Positions 1-11,569 of a DNA stretch of 64,000 nt are shown here, piece by piece. The DNA comes from Nymphaea colorata (taxonomy: Eukaryota; Streptophyta; Magnoliopsida; Nymphaeales; Nymphaeaceae), in the NCBI RefSeq assembly GCF_008831285.2, contig NC_045139.1:1346204-1410203 (forward strand), given 5' to 3'. The stretch's first letter is position 1, and each line of letters starts with the position of its first letter. The notes beneath the pieces were generated by a model. It saw nothing but the letters and a program-made list of their open reading frames with translations. It was not told the DNA's origin and did not search any database. Both the position numbers and the translations under genes were made by a program.

Positions 1-1006
1 ATTGACCCAGAAATAATATTCTCCCGAGGGGGTCAAAATATAGACGATCCTGTGACAACTGACAGGAGGTTACCACACACAGGCGTTGGAACAGATACTT
101 ATGGGCTGAGCAATTCAGCTGTAGAGAGAAGGAAGAATGGAACTTTCATGCATTTGGCATCAGAGAAAGATGGCTACATTAGTATCTATGATGCTATCAA
201 GCATGGAGCTCACACAGACTCCACAGATGCCCAAGGAAGAACTGCTCTCCATATTGCAGCTCTTACAGAGAACACAAAGATGGTCAAGTACCTGCTAGAG
301 TGTGGAGCAAATATGGACAAACCAGATGCCAATGGGAAAACACCAATGATATTGGCTAATGAGCAAGGCAATAAAGACATTCAAACTCTGTTCAAGAAGT
401 ATAGGAACCTGGACCAGAGGAAACTACAGACAGCAGGGGAAGAGGGAAGGGAAGACATGATGGCCCATAAACAGCAACAAAGAAGTGGAAGCTCCAGAGA
501 CAGCGACTCAATGCCTGACATGGTTGGTGGCCCTTCAATTCCAAATAATAGCAGCAGAATTGGTACAGAAACCTTGAGAATTTTCAAGAAAAGGGTTTCC
601 ATTCATATGCACAGGGAGATGACAGAGACTTCCAGACAACAGCATGGAAAACTAATAAATCTACCCGATACTTTGGAAGAACTTCTCAAAGTTGGTGGTA
701 AGTATATTACGGTTGGCACCACAAGCAAGAAATTTGTACTACATAGTTCCTAACCAATCAAGTGTTGATAGAATAAGATAATAATTGAACAAATTGCGAT
801 AACTAGAACCAAATAGGTAAGTATTTTCTCACATTTCCTTTGCTCATCATTCCTATGTACTTCCTATACATGCAGGGCAAAAGTTCATAGGGTTCCATCC
901 CACAAAAGTGGTCAATGAAGAAAATACAGAAGTGGATGACATAACTGTTGTCCGGGATGGTGATCATCTGTTTCTTGTTGAGGAAGAGAGAGAAAGGACA
1001 GAGTGA
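1..1006 (+). CDS. Shaker-type K+ channel, C-terminal part (ankyrin + KHA domain), partial
   Basis: This is the 3' end of an inward-rectifier-type plant Shaker potassium channel of the plasma membrane; the pore and voltage-sensor part lies left of the window. The frame is open from base 1. The first exon runs to 697, where the donor GTAAGT begins at 698. The second exon is 876-1006, after a TGCAG acceptor, and ends at TGA 1004-1006. The first exon encodes an ankyrin pair (GRTALHIAA, VKYLLECGA, GKTPMILANEQG) and then a polar linker. The KHA domain spans the intron: KRVSIHMH, GKLINLPDTLEELLKVGG, then QKFIGFHPTKVVNEEN and VRDGDHLFL. In this family KHA follows the ankyrins and is used in subunit clustering. 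AKT1-like and AKT2-like members both carry ankyrins, so I leave the symbol open. An exon boundary near base 50 cannot be excluded. Confidence 0.88.
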
Positions 1007-1559
1007 AATGTGGAAGAGTCAAGTTTCAAATGGCAAGATACGGAGGTGGAACAGGAGAGACATCTAAAGCACAAATGAGTAAACAACTCATTTTCAAGTC
1101 AAAGCAGGAAGCAAGGCATAATTAATGTCAATCGAAATTTTATACTGAATTCTTCATGTCATTTTTTAAGATTCTGCTCATAGAATACAAATTTAATTAA
1201 CAGAAACTGTGAACTTGAGAGTAGAGCCAAAATCATTTACAAGTCCCATTAGATTGACAAGGAATTGTTACACAAAAATTGAATGAAGCCAATGCCACAG
1301 AAGAGCAACCAAAAGCAGCTGCTTCGAGTCCACAAGCAGTGGTAGCCAAAAAATGCAATGGCTGAAAAACTCATGAGCCTGTGTGCAACTGCTAACATGT
1401 GCAAAAGAATTCTTCAGATGATTTCATCCATCTGCTGTACATAGATCACAATAATGCCATTCAGGAACCCTGCAGCAAATGAGGAAGAATCCTGTGTGTT
1501 ATCTATAACAGGAATGCAGCCAGATGCCTCATTAACATAATATATCGTAAGTAGAAACA
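1007..1559. other. Shared 3' region between two convergent genes
   Basis: This AT-rich spacer separates the stop of the K+ channel (+) from the stop of the mannosidase (-). It should hold both 3' UTRs. No open reading frame, repeat or RNA gene was seen. Confidence 0.6.
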
Positions 1560-4500
1560 TCATCTGAGTTTTGCTGTCCAGTTGATTGGAAGAGGATGAG
1601 CTTCCGTATTGAAAACAAACTCGTCCAAAGGTAGGACATTGTCATCCCCAAATAGAAGATACAGATACTTCAATGTTTCTCCCAAGAAGAAGGTTTCCAT
1701 CTTATCTCTCTTATGAGGCGGTACAGTTGTGACATCATCTAGGGAAGTATAACCCCCAGTTTCAACCTTTGTATATTTCTCAAACGCCTGAAATATCTGC
1801 CAGCCCCACTCACGATACCTGCAAAAAGTTTTTAAAGCAAACATTTACTAAGTATTGTCAAACAAGAAAAAGAAACCGATATCAACAAGAGTAGCTTCCA
1901 TGAACAGAAAAAGAAAAAGACTAGTTAACAGTAATATGTGACATAACCAAGTAGAAACTAGAAAACTTAATTAAAAACTAAGAGAGGTTGTGAAATAGAA
2001 AGAATACTTACTTTGGATCTTCAGTAATACGATATAATACAAATAGCGATTCTACTGTTTCAGGGCGTAATAGATTATGCCGATCATTTGGCTTTATCAT
2101 GATATCATTTATATACTCTGAACTCTTGTTCCCACCATCTAAGCCATTTTCAAATTCTCCCTGGTTCAAGACAGAAGTTACAATAATTTAAGGTGCACAA
2201 ACTTGAACACTTAAATCAAATTAGTTGTCAAGAAGCCACTTCTGGAGATTTTCATGCTACACCAATGCTACACTAAAGAACTTTACAACACAGGTCAAAC
2301 TTGTCCTCATTCTCACCTCCACATGGAAATAAGCAATTTCAGGTGCCAGTCCTGTGGCAGTCACCGAGTACATTGCATTGCAGGTATTGGCAAGCTCTTC
2401 AGCAAGCTTCAAATTTTCCAGGTCATCAATGGTCAGCAAATTGCGTTCCATAGCTTTCTTCTTTGTAAGCCCTTTCGTAGCACCAAGAGCAAGTGCACCA
2501 GGAAGGAAACATACCTAGACAAAAGGACAAAGATGGCTTATACACAAAACTCCCCTACACAGACACGGCTAGATATCACCAGCCTCCCCATAAAATGAAT
2601 TTTAAACGATCAGTTTGTCATTTTAATAGACAACGATCATTTAACTTGAGAAGTATCTGTTTACTTAATGATGAGCTAACTGCCAAGCTTTAATCAGTCA
2701 TGATTTTTTTGACAAATTAATAATTGCCAAAGAAGAGGCAAGCCATCAAATACTGCCCCAAACAAAAAGAAAATAATTCAATTCACAGAATCTCCTTCCG
2801 AGTGGTCTTCACACAAATTGGCTATGAGCTTGCAATGGAAACAATAATGCAATTTGTCCTATGAAACAAGACTAGCAGTTTTATGGATCTAATAGTACAA
2901 CTAAAGAACAAAATAAAAAATGCTGCAAAAATGAGGGTTGATTCAGATGGATGCATCCAATCAAGATGGATGACTTCACAGTTTGGTGTCACAAGTTACC
3001 AAAGCTGTTGGCAAGATGATCTTCAAATACATAAAAATTCCAATTTATGATAATGAATAGACTCCTGAAACTTAATAAGCATCGCAGTGTTTCTCATTAA
3101 CTCCATTGAATTCCTTTTTCCCGGTTGATTAAAAAGTTAGAAATTTACAAATAGCCCACGTCTTAACAAAACATTTATTGATTTGAAAATGAAGGCACTG
3201 CAACGTTATGGGGAGAACGGAGGCTCCACATGAAGGTTTCAGAATCAGTATTCTGACAACCTTTATATCACATAGTTTCTATCTTATCTATATGCAGTCA
3301 ACAGTGTCCACAATGGAATTTACCACATACCAGATGATCCATTTTAGGACTAAAAGTTCCTTTCGATCCATAGGGAAGTTCCCCAATGAAAACCAGTCCC
3401 TTAGGAATCGACTTGCGAACTAGAAGGTGTCTCACTCCTTTCATTGCTTCCTCATACATTTCATGCAGAAACTTCAAATGATAATCACGACTTGATCCTT
3501 GCTGAAGCCAGACTTTTATCAGATACTCATAGTAACTGTCCCCACGAGATCCCAGCCTTATATTTTCTCCGCTAAATTCACCTGTACGAGGACTGGAAAA
3601 AGTATGCGCAGAAACTAATGTCATTCACACAATGGGTATGAAGCAAAAAAGATTCAATACGAAGGGAATTCAACACAGAATATCATGAACAAGAGAAAAA
3701 GGCCAAGTTTAATCTGTATCCCTGCAAAAGAAAGACACCTGAAGGCTGAAATACTAGATACTCTCAGCAGCTGTAATTTATGTCAATTTCATTGAAGCAA
3801 AGGTCATTAGACATGTATAAAAATTTATTATTAGGCTTATCACTTCATATATATATATATATATATATCCACACATAGCGACCACCTCTAGACAGCAAGG
3901 TCATGCCTAAGGGTAGTAAAAGCAATTTCCAAGACCTAGATATGATGGTTTTGATGGCTAATTACTGGTTCACATTTGCAACTGTGCCAAAGCCAGCATT
4001 TCTGATAAACATGGTATAACCTATTCTAATGCATCTATAAGCTGAAATTCATCTCCTCCAACACAAAATGGATATCCATCTAAAAGTTTGGTAAGAAATA
4101 TAATAAAGAAATGACTCGGCGACATTTTCCCATATGTCAGCAACAATATGTCGTTTAAAACATCATGAATAAGTAAAAACAAATAATTGAATTTTTTTTT
4201 CAGAAAGTTGCATTGCATGAAGAAGCATGGAAGGAATTAACTCATAAAATAGCAACAGCTGCACAATATTGCATGTGATTGCCACTTAGCAAGCAGAAAG
4301 AGAGGAAAGACAGAAACATATAAGTTGCTTATTTTACAAAACATGCAAAGAAAAATACAAGATACCATAAACTTCATCATTCTAATAATAGAAAATGATA
4401 ATCACCAAAATGCTACATCAGATAATTGAACCCGAAGTCCCTTGCAACTTGTAAGAAGCTGCACTGGAGGTTACACATAGACGTGTAGAAAGAACAAGAC

Positions 4501-6553
4501 TAATGTGGCACGAGATGCACCTGATATAGATAGGTACCAGCCCCTCGACCTTGGGAAGCTTCCTCATGTGCTCCAAGACCTTCATTGCTTTGGTACCATA
4601 CTTTGGATCACCAGAAATATTGCTTAAATAGGAAAACTCAAGCTGCAGAGTTGCAACCTCAGAAGTACTACTTAGTCCATCTGGAGCAGGGTGAGCTGTC
4701 TTGCTTTGGAGGATAACGTCAGAATATGGGACAGGGGTTGGGCTTAATGTAAACGCATACATCAAGCGGTCTGCCAAGTCCTTTGCTATTTCCAGGTAGA
4801 TCTCTGGCTTTGGACCTTTAGGCATGTGCGAAGAACCCCATTTTGCTGTTGTGCCCCCATGCCCCCCACTTAAATGATAGGCACTAAGAAGACCACCCAA
4901 AACACGAATTGTAGTCTCAAATAAGTTTACCTGGCCCTTTTCACTGATCCTCTTTGAGAGCTGTGTTTCTATCCAAAATCCTGCTTCAGAAACAATCTCA
5001 TCTACGCCCATTATCATGGCAGTATCCAGAGAATCAACAACAGTGGCACCAAGACCCCCTAAACCATCAGTTCCTCTCTGGCTCAATGGCATAAGTTCAT
5101 CATAGCCCAATGCATAACTTTTATACCCAGCCCATGCATGAATAAAGGCCTCTTTAACCTTGTGCTGCCTACTCAGCCATTTTGATGCTTCATCCTTATT
5201 GGCGTCTCCAAAAGATGGCAACCTTGGAGGCAGCCTTGGTGGCCTACGTAATAGCTTTTGAATAGTGCTTTTCGCTGAAAGATTATGTGAACCTACTTTT
5301 ACAGTATCTTCTAAACCTAATTCTGGGTCCAACTGTTGAGGTCCTCTATCCACCATAAGAAGATAGATCAGTCCAAAAACCATCAATAAGATCAAGAACT
5401 TTCCAGTACCGCATGTTGTACAATCCCCTCTCAGGTTACTGGTTCGCAACGCATTGATGATCACCTGCATAGTTGGATAAAAAGATATTTGTTCAAACAA
5501 TTTGAGAATGATAGAAAAAAAAACATTAAAACATTCCCATTTATTGCAAACATATTCACAATGTTCTTTGCTGATACTTTACCGGCTTATTATGAAAAAT
5601 TGAAAACTGCAACATTATCAAGCTGATAACTAATCGACACAAGTTACAACAGTAACAGAGAGACACATGAAACTTGAAAGTACACTTGAAGATATATAGT
5701 TTAATACAAATAACTTTAGAAAAATTTAAAAAATAAAAAGAGTCAAGCCTCTATATCATATAATGTCGATTGGATGATAAAATCCCGTCCGGTATATCAA
5801 ATGTTATCTTCTTCTTCTCATCTAATAAGAACTAAATTTGAAAATCCTATCAACAAAGTAGCATAAGAAACAATGACCCAAACCAACAAATCTTGATAGA
5901 AGTAAAGAGCCGCGGTTTATAATTCAAGCAAATTAAACTAGCCAAGTGTATGAGCGACACTAGAACTTCAAGCAGATATCCTTGAAAATAGCTCTACACT
6001 AACGACTGACCCATTATCAGCAGCTGCTTAAACCAAATAATAGAACAAGGAAAAAAACTAAAAGGAGTATCCTATCACCAAACACAACCCATTAATGTAT
6101 CCCGGTCTGAACTAAAAATGCATTGAGAATCGACCTAAAGAGTGCTAGAATCCGCCGTTAACTATATGGGAAAGAAAAAAAAAAAAAAAACAAAGAAGAG
6201 GGCGAAATATATGTTTTCACAACAAAACAATCGCTGTCCCCAACAGCAACGCATCATCATTAATCATCCAATGTTTAGAAATGGACCAATTCCCTAAACA
6301 CGTAGAAGAGACAATCAAACAAACTAAAGAAGAAAAACCACACAAATCCGGCCAATTATACTGAAAGAAAAGCGAAAGAGCCAGCGGATCTCGAACAGGA
6401 AAACATAGAACACAGAGAAGGTAAGATCTCCATAGATTTCAGAGAGCATACTTCAGGAGATCTAGGAATACTGACCTTGATAAATGATCGATGACGGGAC
6501 TTGTCATTATTGTAATTGACATCTCTCATCGTGTACGGTAGCTCCCTCGACAT
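1560..6553 (-). CDS. MNS3: Mannosyl-oligosaccharide 1,2-alpha-mannosidase, MNS3-type (GH47), six exons
   Basis: This is an N-glycan-trimming alpha-1,2-mannosidase (GH47) of the early secretory pathway. The exons on the minus strand are 6553-6476, 5464-4521, 3592-3331, 2514-2317, 2160-2012 and 1818-1560, all with GT..AG borders and matching phases. They sum to 1890 nt, or 629 residues, close to the known length of plant MNS3. The start is the ATG giving [16 protein letters not shown], an N terminus typical of MNS3. A single hydrophobic segment at about residues 48-64 ([17 protein letters not shown]) makes it a type II membrane protein. Then follow a proline-rich stem ([10 protein letters not shown]) and the catalytic domain: [70 protein letters not shown], and near the end [13 protein letters not shown], which holds the Ca2+-binding threonine of the family. 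No break was seen. Confidence 0.95.
3846..3868. repeat. (TA)n microsatellite in intron 2 of the MNS3-type gene
   Basis: This is a short TA dinucleotide run inside the intron between the second and third exons. Confidence 0.9.
5465..6475 (-). other. First intron of the MNS3-type gene
   Basis: This intron of about 1.0 kb has a GTCAGT donor and a TGCAG acceptor. It separates the cytosolic N-terminal exon from the exon encoding the membrane anchor. It holds only AT-rich sequence and a poly-A run near 6176-6190. Confidence 0.85.
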
Positions 6554-8240
6554 CTCTCTCTCTCTCCAGATCGCGACTGTTCTTCTTTCTATGTGAAAGA
6601 AGGAGGCGGAATGGTAAAAGTAGAAAACCAGAAAGAAAAAGAAAATCTGAGGAGGAAGAAGAAAAGACCGCGACGAGGACGAAGACGAAGACGACTCCGT
6701 TTCTGCCCGCTGTTCTTGACCCACAGAAGCACCTAACGCTGAAGCTCCGTCCCTTGGGCTCGAGACGATTCATATTTAATAAATCACAGTAAAATGCCAC
6801 GTTTCACAGTTTCATTTTTTTTCACATAGCATAGATTTTATTTATTTTTGTATATTTTTATTTAAGTTTACAAAAAAAAATTCTTTTATATTTTAAGTCG
6901 AGTTACAAAAAAAAAAAATCTTTTATATTTTAAGTCGAGTTACAATTAATTCACCTAACCTATGGATCGTCCGATTCACCAAATCCACCACACTTTCTTT
7001 TTCTTTTATCCAACAAAAGATTATAGAAATTGCCTAAAACAAGTATTGGATCTAAAGCGAGACATACTAGTTTGAGAATAGATGTTTAGATCTCTCCCCA
7101 TCTTAAGCAACACCATGTTCTTAATGATCTAAACAATCTAGATTCAGATAATTTGAATTGGATCTGGTCGAATTTGATTCGCCTAAAGAATCTAAAACTT
7201 TCAAAACTATATTAAATCATTGTCATCCTCCTATATGTCCTTCGAAATTAGCTGACTCACAATCTTAAACTTGGATCTGGATCTAGTTTTAAAAGATCCA
7301 AGTTCAAGTTCGAGTTTGAATCCTATTTGATCCGAGGTCGAAACAATGGAAGTGGACCAACTGTGCTTGAACCGTTTGCGTCTCTAGATATGTCTTTGTT
7401 CCATGGGAAAGAATATTTCTAAAGCACTTGAAGCTTGAACTTTTTTTTTTCTTTCTATTATTTAGTTCTTTTGTATTTCTAAAGCCCATTTATTTGTTTC
7501 TTTCAAGTTTTCAAAGAATTTAAATCAAGAATGAGAAAATTTCATTTGAGTAACAGCTAATTAACGAGAATTACGAAGCTAGCTACTTATATGCAGCACC
7601 CCTATGCACATCTTTTTTCCATGGAGTACAAAATGAATATGCATGCGTTGCATGCACTAGTGGCCGGTGAACCCACGTGGTCTACAAATCAAAATTTTGG
7701 ACAGTAATAGATTATTTGTTTAAAATTTTGGATAATAATGGATTATTTATTTTAAGAACATGTTGATTTGTTCATGGTTTAAACATGATTCGGTCGTGGA
7801 TATCCTTTCGAAGTTTGCCGTTTCTGGAACTTGAGTCCAAGCAAGAAGAAAATTTTGAAAAACACGGCGAAAATTTCACGCATGGCAAATAAAATTGTGT
7901 TTAAACTTTCAAGCCTACCGTTTACGGCATAATAAGAAATAGTATTCTAGTGTTGCCGGGGTCCGACCAAGTCAGTAAAAGGTAATGCTGCTTGATCAGC
8001 TTAGGCATAGTTGGAAGGCATGTGAGATCAATTGCTGAGTGCTTAGCACTCCTCGTCTAGTCCACAGTCCCGAAGAAAAGATGAATGCTTCCGCTAGCTT
8101 AAGAGAGAGACGACTGGCCGAAGGCTTTGGGAAACCCCTTCGGCGCCGCCGGGCTGGAGAAACTCGGCCCGTACGTATTAATGAGAAAAAAGGAAGGGAC
8201 AAAATGTATCATGATTGTGCGGGACTTCTTTGTCCTCTAA
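6554..8240. other. Intergenic: 5' leader and promoter of MNS3-type gene, then 3' flank of the DUF538 array
   Basis: The left part, to about 6780, is the 5' leader of the mannosidase, with a TTAAATA stretch near 6772-6782 as a possible TATA box. A roughly 35-bp AT-rich unit ending in AAGTCGAGTTACA is repeated twice at about 6870-6945. The stretch 7120-7330 is rich in GATC/GAATTTGA-type short repeats and resembles 62190-62480. From about 7670 to 7960 (ACGTGGTCTACAAATCAAAATTTT and after) the sequence is paralogous to 45050-45260, the 3' flank of the DUF538 copy there. The array duplication therefore begins here. Confidence 0.6.
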
Positions 8241-8663
8241 TTAGTTTACAAATGCAGAGATAGGAAATGATCGGGAAATCCCAGTATGCGTCTTAAACTG
8301 GATATTCCCAGAAATCGAGTTATCCACCAGCAGTTCAGAGACTCCAATCCAGAGGAGCAGTTCCTTTGCTTTTACGCCTGTCACCTTCATCATCCGCTGT
8401 GGCTCGATGAATGCAGTGATTTCTGCAGCAAAGGGGACACTCCTGCTAATCTGCTCGAAGTAATGGTCCTTCTTCTTCTTCTGTCTGAGCCATATGAAAC
8501 CCTCGGATCGTACCACTCCAATCTCGACTATGTTGTCGAGAGGGAGAAGTCCCCTTGGTATACAAAACTCATCGAGAAGCTGGTTTGCTTTCTTTTGGCA
8601 CTCCATCTCCCCTACATAAATCTCAGCTCCCTCCCTCATGGAATCAATCACTTGAGAAACCAT
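8241..8663 (-). CDS. DUF538 protein, copy 1 (group C)
   Basis: This intronless gene encodes 140 residues. DUF538 is a plant family of small proteins whose known structure resembles the lipid-binding fold of BPI; the Arabidopsis member SVB affects trichomes and growth, and the biochemical role is not settled. There is no signal peptide or membrane segment, so it is probably cytosolic. Family landmarks are IPRGLLPLDNIVEIG, EGFIWLRQKKKKDHYFEQ, AAEITAF, VTGVKAKELLLWIGVSE and the C-terminal GISRSFPISAF. Group C marks are CQKKANQLLDEFCIPRG, IGVV and NSISGNIQF. It differs from the array consensus at EPQRMMKV (usually EPRRMKKV) and SELLVDN. The start is the conserved MVSQ. A minus-strand TATA box lies at 8741-8734 and a P1 module at 8957-9033. 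Nearest relative in the window: the damaged copy at 45.3-45.75 kb. Confidence 0.9.
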   Translation of the reverse strand: MVSQVIDSMREGAEIYVGEMECQKKANQLLDEFCIPRGLLPLDNIVEIGVVRSEGFIWLRQKKKKDHYFEQISRSVPFAAEITAFIEPQRMMKVTGVKAKELLLWIGVSELLVDNSISGNIQFKTHTGISRSFPISAFVN

Positions 8664-8733
8664 TTTGATCCCTCTCTCTATTTCTCTTTGAGTGCACTAA
8701 CAGGTCAATGAGGAATTTGACGTCTGGAAGTCA

Positions 8734-8741
8734 TATTTATA
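8734..8741 (-). promoter_or_regulatory. TATA box of DUF538 copy 1
   Basis: TATAAATA on the minus strand, about 70 bp before the ATG at 8663. It is embedded in the sequence CATATAAATATG shared with several other copies. Confidence 0.75.
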
Positions 8742-8956
8742 TGCAAATGTTTGGTACTAACAGGTCATCTCTCTCTCTCTCTCTCCCCCCTCCCTCCATA
8801 TGACAAGCTGGCACGGGGCATGCAGATCTTCATTAATTTCATTAGTGATCAGGAGAAACGTACCAGTTACTTTTCATTCTTCTCTGGAAAAAGTGAAGGC
8901 CGCCATCAAGAACGAATGTTGGTGCATTTAATGTATTTGATATACTTTCGGTTCTA

Positions 8957-9033
8957 GCTTAAATAGGCAGGCCAATTTGAAGCACTGCATGCACGAGATG
9001 GCTGGTGCTAGCTGCACATGGCTTAGTCAATTC
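8957..9033 (-). promoter_or_regulatory. P1 upstream module of copy 1
   Basis: A divergent form of the array's P1 module. In plus-strand reading it is AAATAGGCAGGCCAATTTG, a short spacer, then GCACATGGCTTAGTCAATTC. It sits about 290 bp upstream of the start codon. Confidence 0.55.
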
Positions 9034-10400
9034 TTTCGCACTTAGTTCACCGATTTTACGATGATGGAGCATCAATTGTCAGGCAACTGCCTCTGATCTC
9101 ACTCTGTTTCTCTCAAAGAAAAACATTGAGGTTGGCGTTGTCGGATGACTACCCACTGGCTAATTAATTTAATACTAGAGATAAAGTGCATCCGCAGCAG
9201 CTTTCAGGCCGTTGGCACTTAGTTACCTGATGGAGTATAGATAAATCAGTTCTGTACTTATGACAAACACTTTCTTCCATGTTATGATCCTCTATAGAAG
9301 CTTCTCATTTCTTCTGCTGTAATTTTTAAATTGCTCGTGTAATGAAGGAATTCAATGTTCCCCTGCTTCTCTTAGAACCTGCTCTCGTCTGTTTCTTACC
9401 GAAACAGGATGGCTCAAGCCTGGCTTTACTTGGTCCATTCATAGGTAGGATGAGCTTAACTAGCCCAGCTTGTGGCAGAACAAGCGAAACCGCACCGAAG
9501 CTTAGTTTGTTCCACTCATTTACCAACCATGTCCGAGATTCTGTTAGTGGATATTGATGACAATCAACCCTTGCTGAACCCTGGCCTACTACACATGCTC
9601 CGCCAGATGCATAATATTAAGGTTTGCTACATCCGAATAGGTGATTTTTTTGTTCATGACCTCAACTGCTTTGAATCGATGGTGAAGTGACGAAATTCCC
9701 TTCCTCCATAGACAATCATAGCATCAAGACCAAGCAAATCATGTTAAAACTGTGGTATATTTTAAATGGAGACTTGGTTACTTGAGATTTTTACCTGTAA
9801 TAAATTTTTTACTGCTATATCTCCTCTGACAATAGGGAAACTAGTAATGCATGTTTGGCGGGTATAGCATCATAAGTTAGTATACCTGCACTCGTTGACA
9901 ATGTAAAACTCTTAAGGCAAAAGGCCCCTTGAATTCCAAAATCTAAGCACAGGTGCAGATCTGATTCCTTTTGCTATTTCAAGAGTAAATCGACTTAGCT
10001 TCATTTCTCACAAACTAGAAAGTGCTTCACACGCATGCATACAAATTTTCTGTGATTCAGAACCTCAACACGAGATACGATTTATTTGTTCTTCTGAAAT
10101 CTAAAACGTACTGTTCTCTTATTCATCAAGTTTGTTAAATTCCCACAGAACCTGGTTAGTCGTCCAAATAGAAACTAAGTTACACCAGGTGAATATAATA
10201 GGTTTTCTGTTGTCATCCTAATAAACGAAACCTAGTCTTTACTTTTTCAAAAACCTAGTTAGAAGACCAAGATTATACATAACTGGGTTGACTGAAAACC
10301 TAATTTGAAGATGTCTCACACAAAGAAGCCTTAAATTTAGAGGTAACTGGGCCATGTGCTACCTAACATGGCTGCCTAGTACATGTGAGAAGAATAATAT

Positions 10401-10470
10401 CTGACTAGTCCGCTTGCGAGCCTAATTATGTATATCCAACTCTACAACTTGGCCAGCCTATTAAAGTGAG
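10401..10470 (+). promoter_or_regulatory. P1 upstream module of copy 2
   Basis: TGACTAGTCC, then TATATCCAACTCTACAACTT and GGCCAGCCTATTAAAGTGAG. It has the same orientation relative to its gene as in the other P1 copies but lies about 680 bp upstream of the ATG. The GA tracts and the local duplication at 10.5-10.87 kb have been inserted between. Confidence 0.6.
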
Positions 10471-10519
10471 AGAGCTGAAACTTTAACATGCTAATATGGA
10501 AACAGTCATCTTTTGGTTT

Positions 10520-10659
10520 CTCAAGTGTGGTTTCTCAAGTGATGGAATCAACCAAGGTCAAGATTCATATCCATGTTCCTAGCTACAAGCTTTGAAAGCT
10601 ACATTCATCTAACTCAGTAGGCAGCCGGTGAAAAATACTACCTTTAATTAGTGTGTATG

Positions 10660-10713
<54 letters not shown>

Positions 10714-10845
10714 TGGTTTCTCAAGTGATGGAATCAACCAAGTGCGATTCATATCCATGTTCCTGGCTACAAGCCATGAAAGCGATATTCATCTGACTCA
10801 GTAGGTAGCCGGTGAAAAATACTACCTTTAATTAGTGTGTATGGG

Positions 10846-10873
<28 letters not shown>
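10520..10873 (+). repeat. Local ~190-bp tandem duplication with GA tracts and start-codon-like decoys
   Basis: The segment GGAATCAACCAAG..TCATATCCATGTTCC..ACAAGC..GTAGCCGGTGAAAAATACTACC..TTAGTGTGTATGGGGAGAG occurs twice in a row (from about 10541 and 10731). The first unit ends in a 50-bp GA tract (10662-10711) and the second in a 29-bp GA tract (10845-10873). Each unit begins with ATGG/TTGG-TTTCTCAAGTGATGGAATC, which copies the first codons of the DUF538 genes (MVSQVM). The reading frame decays at once, so these are not genes. Confidence 0.85.
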
Positions 10874-10876
<3 letters not shown>

Positions 10877-11034
10877 GACTAAGCCGTGTGAAATCTGCAA
10901 CTTAGGAATGGCAGCACACTTCTACGGACTGCCATGAAAACAATTGAATTGACAGGCTTCACTTGACTGTATCCAAGGAACTGCCTCATGCCAACTTGGT
11001 TGTTGCAGAGGGGAGATAAGACTAAGCATAAGCC

Positions 11035-11042
11035 TATAAATA
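11035..11042 (+). promoter_or_regulatory. TATA box of DUF538 copy 2
   Basis: TATAAATA in CCTATAAATATG, about 110 bp upstream of the ATG at 11147. A GA-rich leader follows. Confidence 0.8.
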
Positions 11043-11146
11043 TGTCGATGAACAAAGCTTCTTTGCTCATCACTGCCTTCTCTCATTACATACATACACA
11101 TAAAGAGAAAGGGAGGGAGAGAGACCGAAGGAATCAACGAGAGAAA

Positions 11147-11569
11147 ATGGTTTCTCAAGTGATGGATTCAATGAGAGAAAAGGCAGAAATTTATGTCGGA
11201 GAAACAGAGTGCCAAAAGAGAGCTATCCAGCTCCTTGACGAGTTCAATATCCCGAGAGGACTCCTCCCTCTCGACAACATAGTCGAGATCGGGTTAGTCC
11301 CATCTGAAGGCTTCATTTGGCTCCGGCAGAAGAAGAAGAAGGACCATTACTTTGAGCAAATTGGTCGGAGTGTTTCATTTGCTGCAGAAGTCACGGCATT
11401 CATTGAGCCTCGTCGGATGAGGAAGGTGACTGGAGTGAAGGCAAAGGAGCTCCTTCTCTGGATTGGAGTCTCCGAGATGTTGGTGGATAACTCAAATTCT
11501 GGGAATATCCAATTTAAAACACATACTGGGATTTCCCGATCATTTCCTGTTTCAGCATTTGTAATCTAA
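11147..11569 (+). CDS. DUF538 protein, copy 2 (group A)
   Basis: This encodes 140 residues in a single exon, starting MVSQVMDSMREKAEIYVGE. Group A marks are TECQKRAIQLLDEFNIPRG, EIGLV and EQIGRSVSFAAEVTAF; the end is SFPVSAFVI. It differs from copy 3 (15844) at only four residues: T20/A in VGETE, N/D in EFNIPRG, P/Q in LVPSEG and E/D in HYFEQ. The frame stays open upstream of the ATG, but that part covers the TATA box and is unlikely to be translated. The MVSQ start is shared by the family. The leader is a GA-rich purine tract (GGGAGAGAGACCGAAGG type). The unit was duplicated with copy 3 in the ~4.7-kb tandem repeat. Confidence 0.93.
   Translation: MVSQVMDSMREKAEIYVGETECQKRAIQLLDEFNIPRGLLPLDNIVEIGLVPSEGFIWLRQKKKKDHYFEQIGRSVSFAAEVTAFIEPRRMRKVTGVKAKELLLWIGVSEMLVDNSNSGNIQFKTHTGISRSFPVSAFVI

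Noticed and set aside
381-602. Minus-strand open frame inside the K+ channel exon
   Set aside because: It lies antisense to a well-supported ankyrin/KHA coding exon and resembles no family.
8039-8263. Open frame at the 3' side of copy 1, and the plus-strand frames antisense to copies 1, 8, 10, 11, 12 and 14
   Set aside because: They are shadows of, or overlap, the DUF538 reading frames; their apparent conservation follows from the gene.
9326-9557. Overlapping open frames on both strands, repeated at 13674-13884
   Set aside because: Both strands are open in both copies, as expected from recent duplication of non-coding DNA. No start context, family match or third-position bias was seen.
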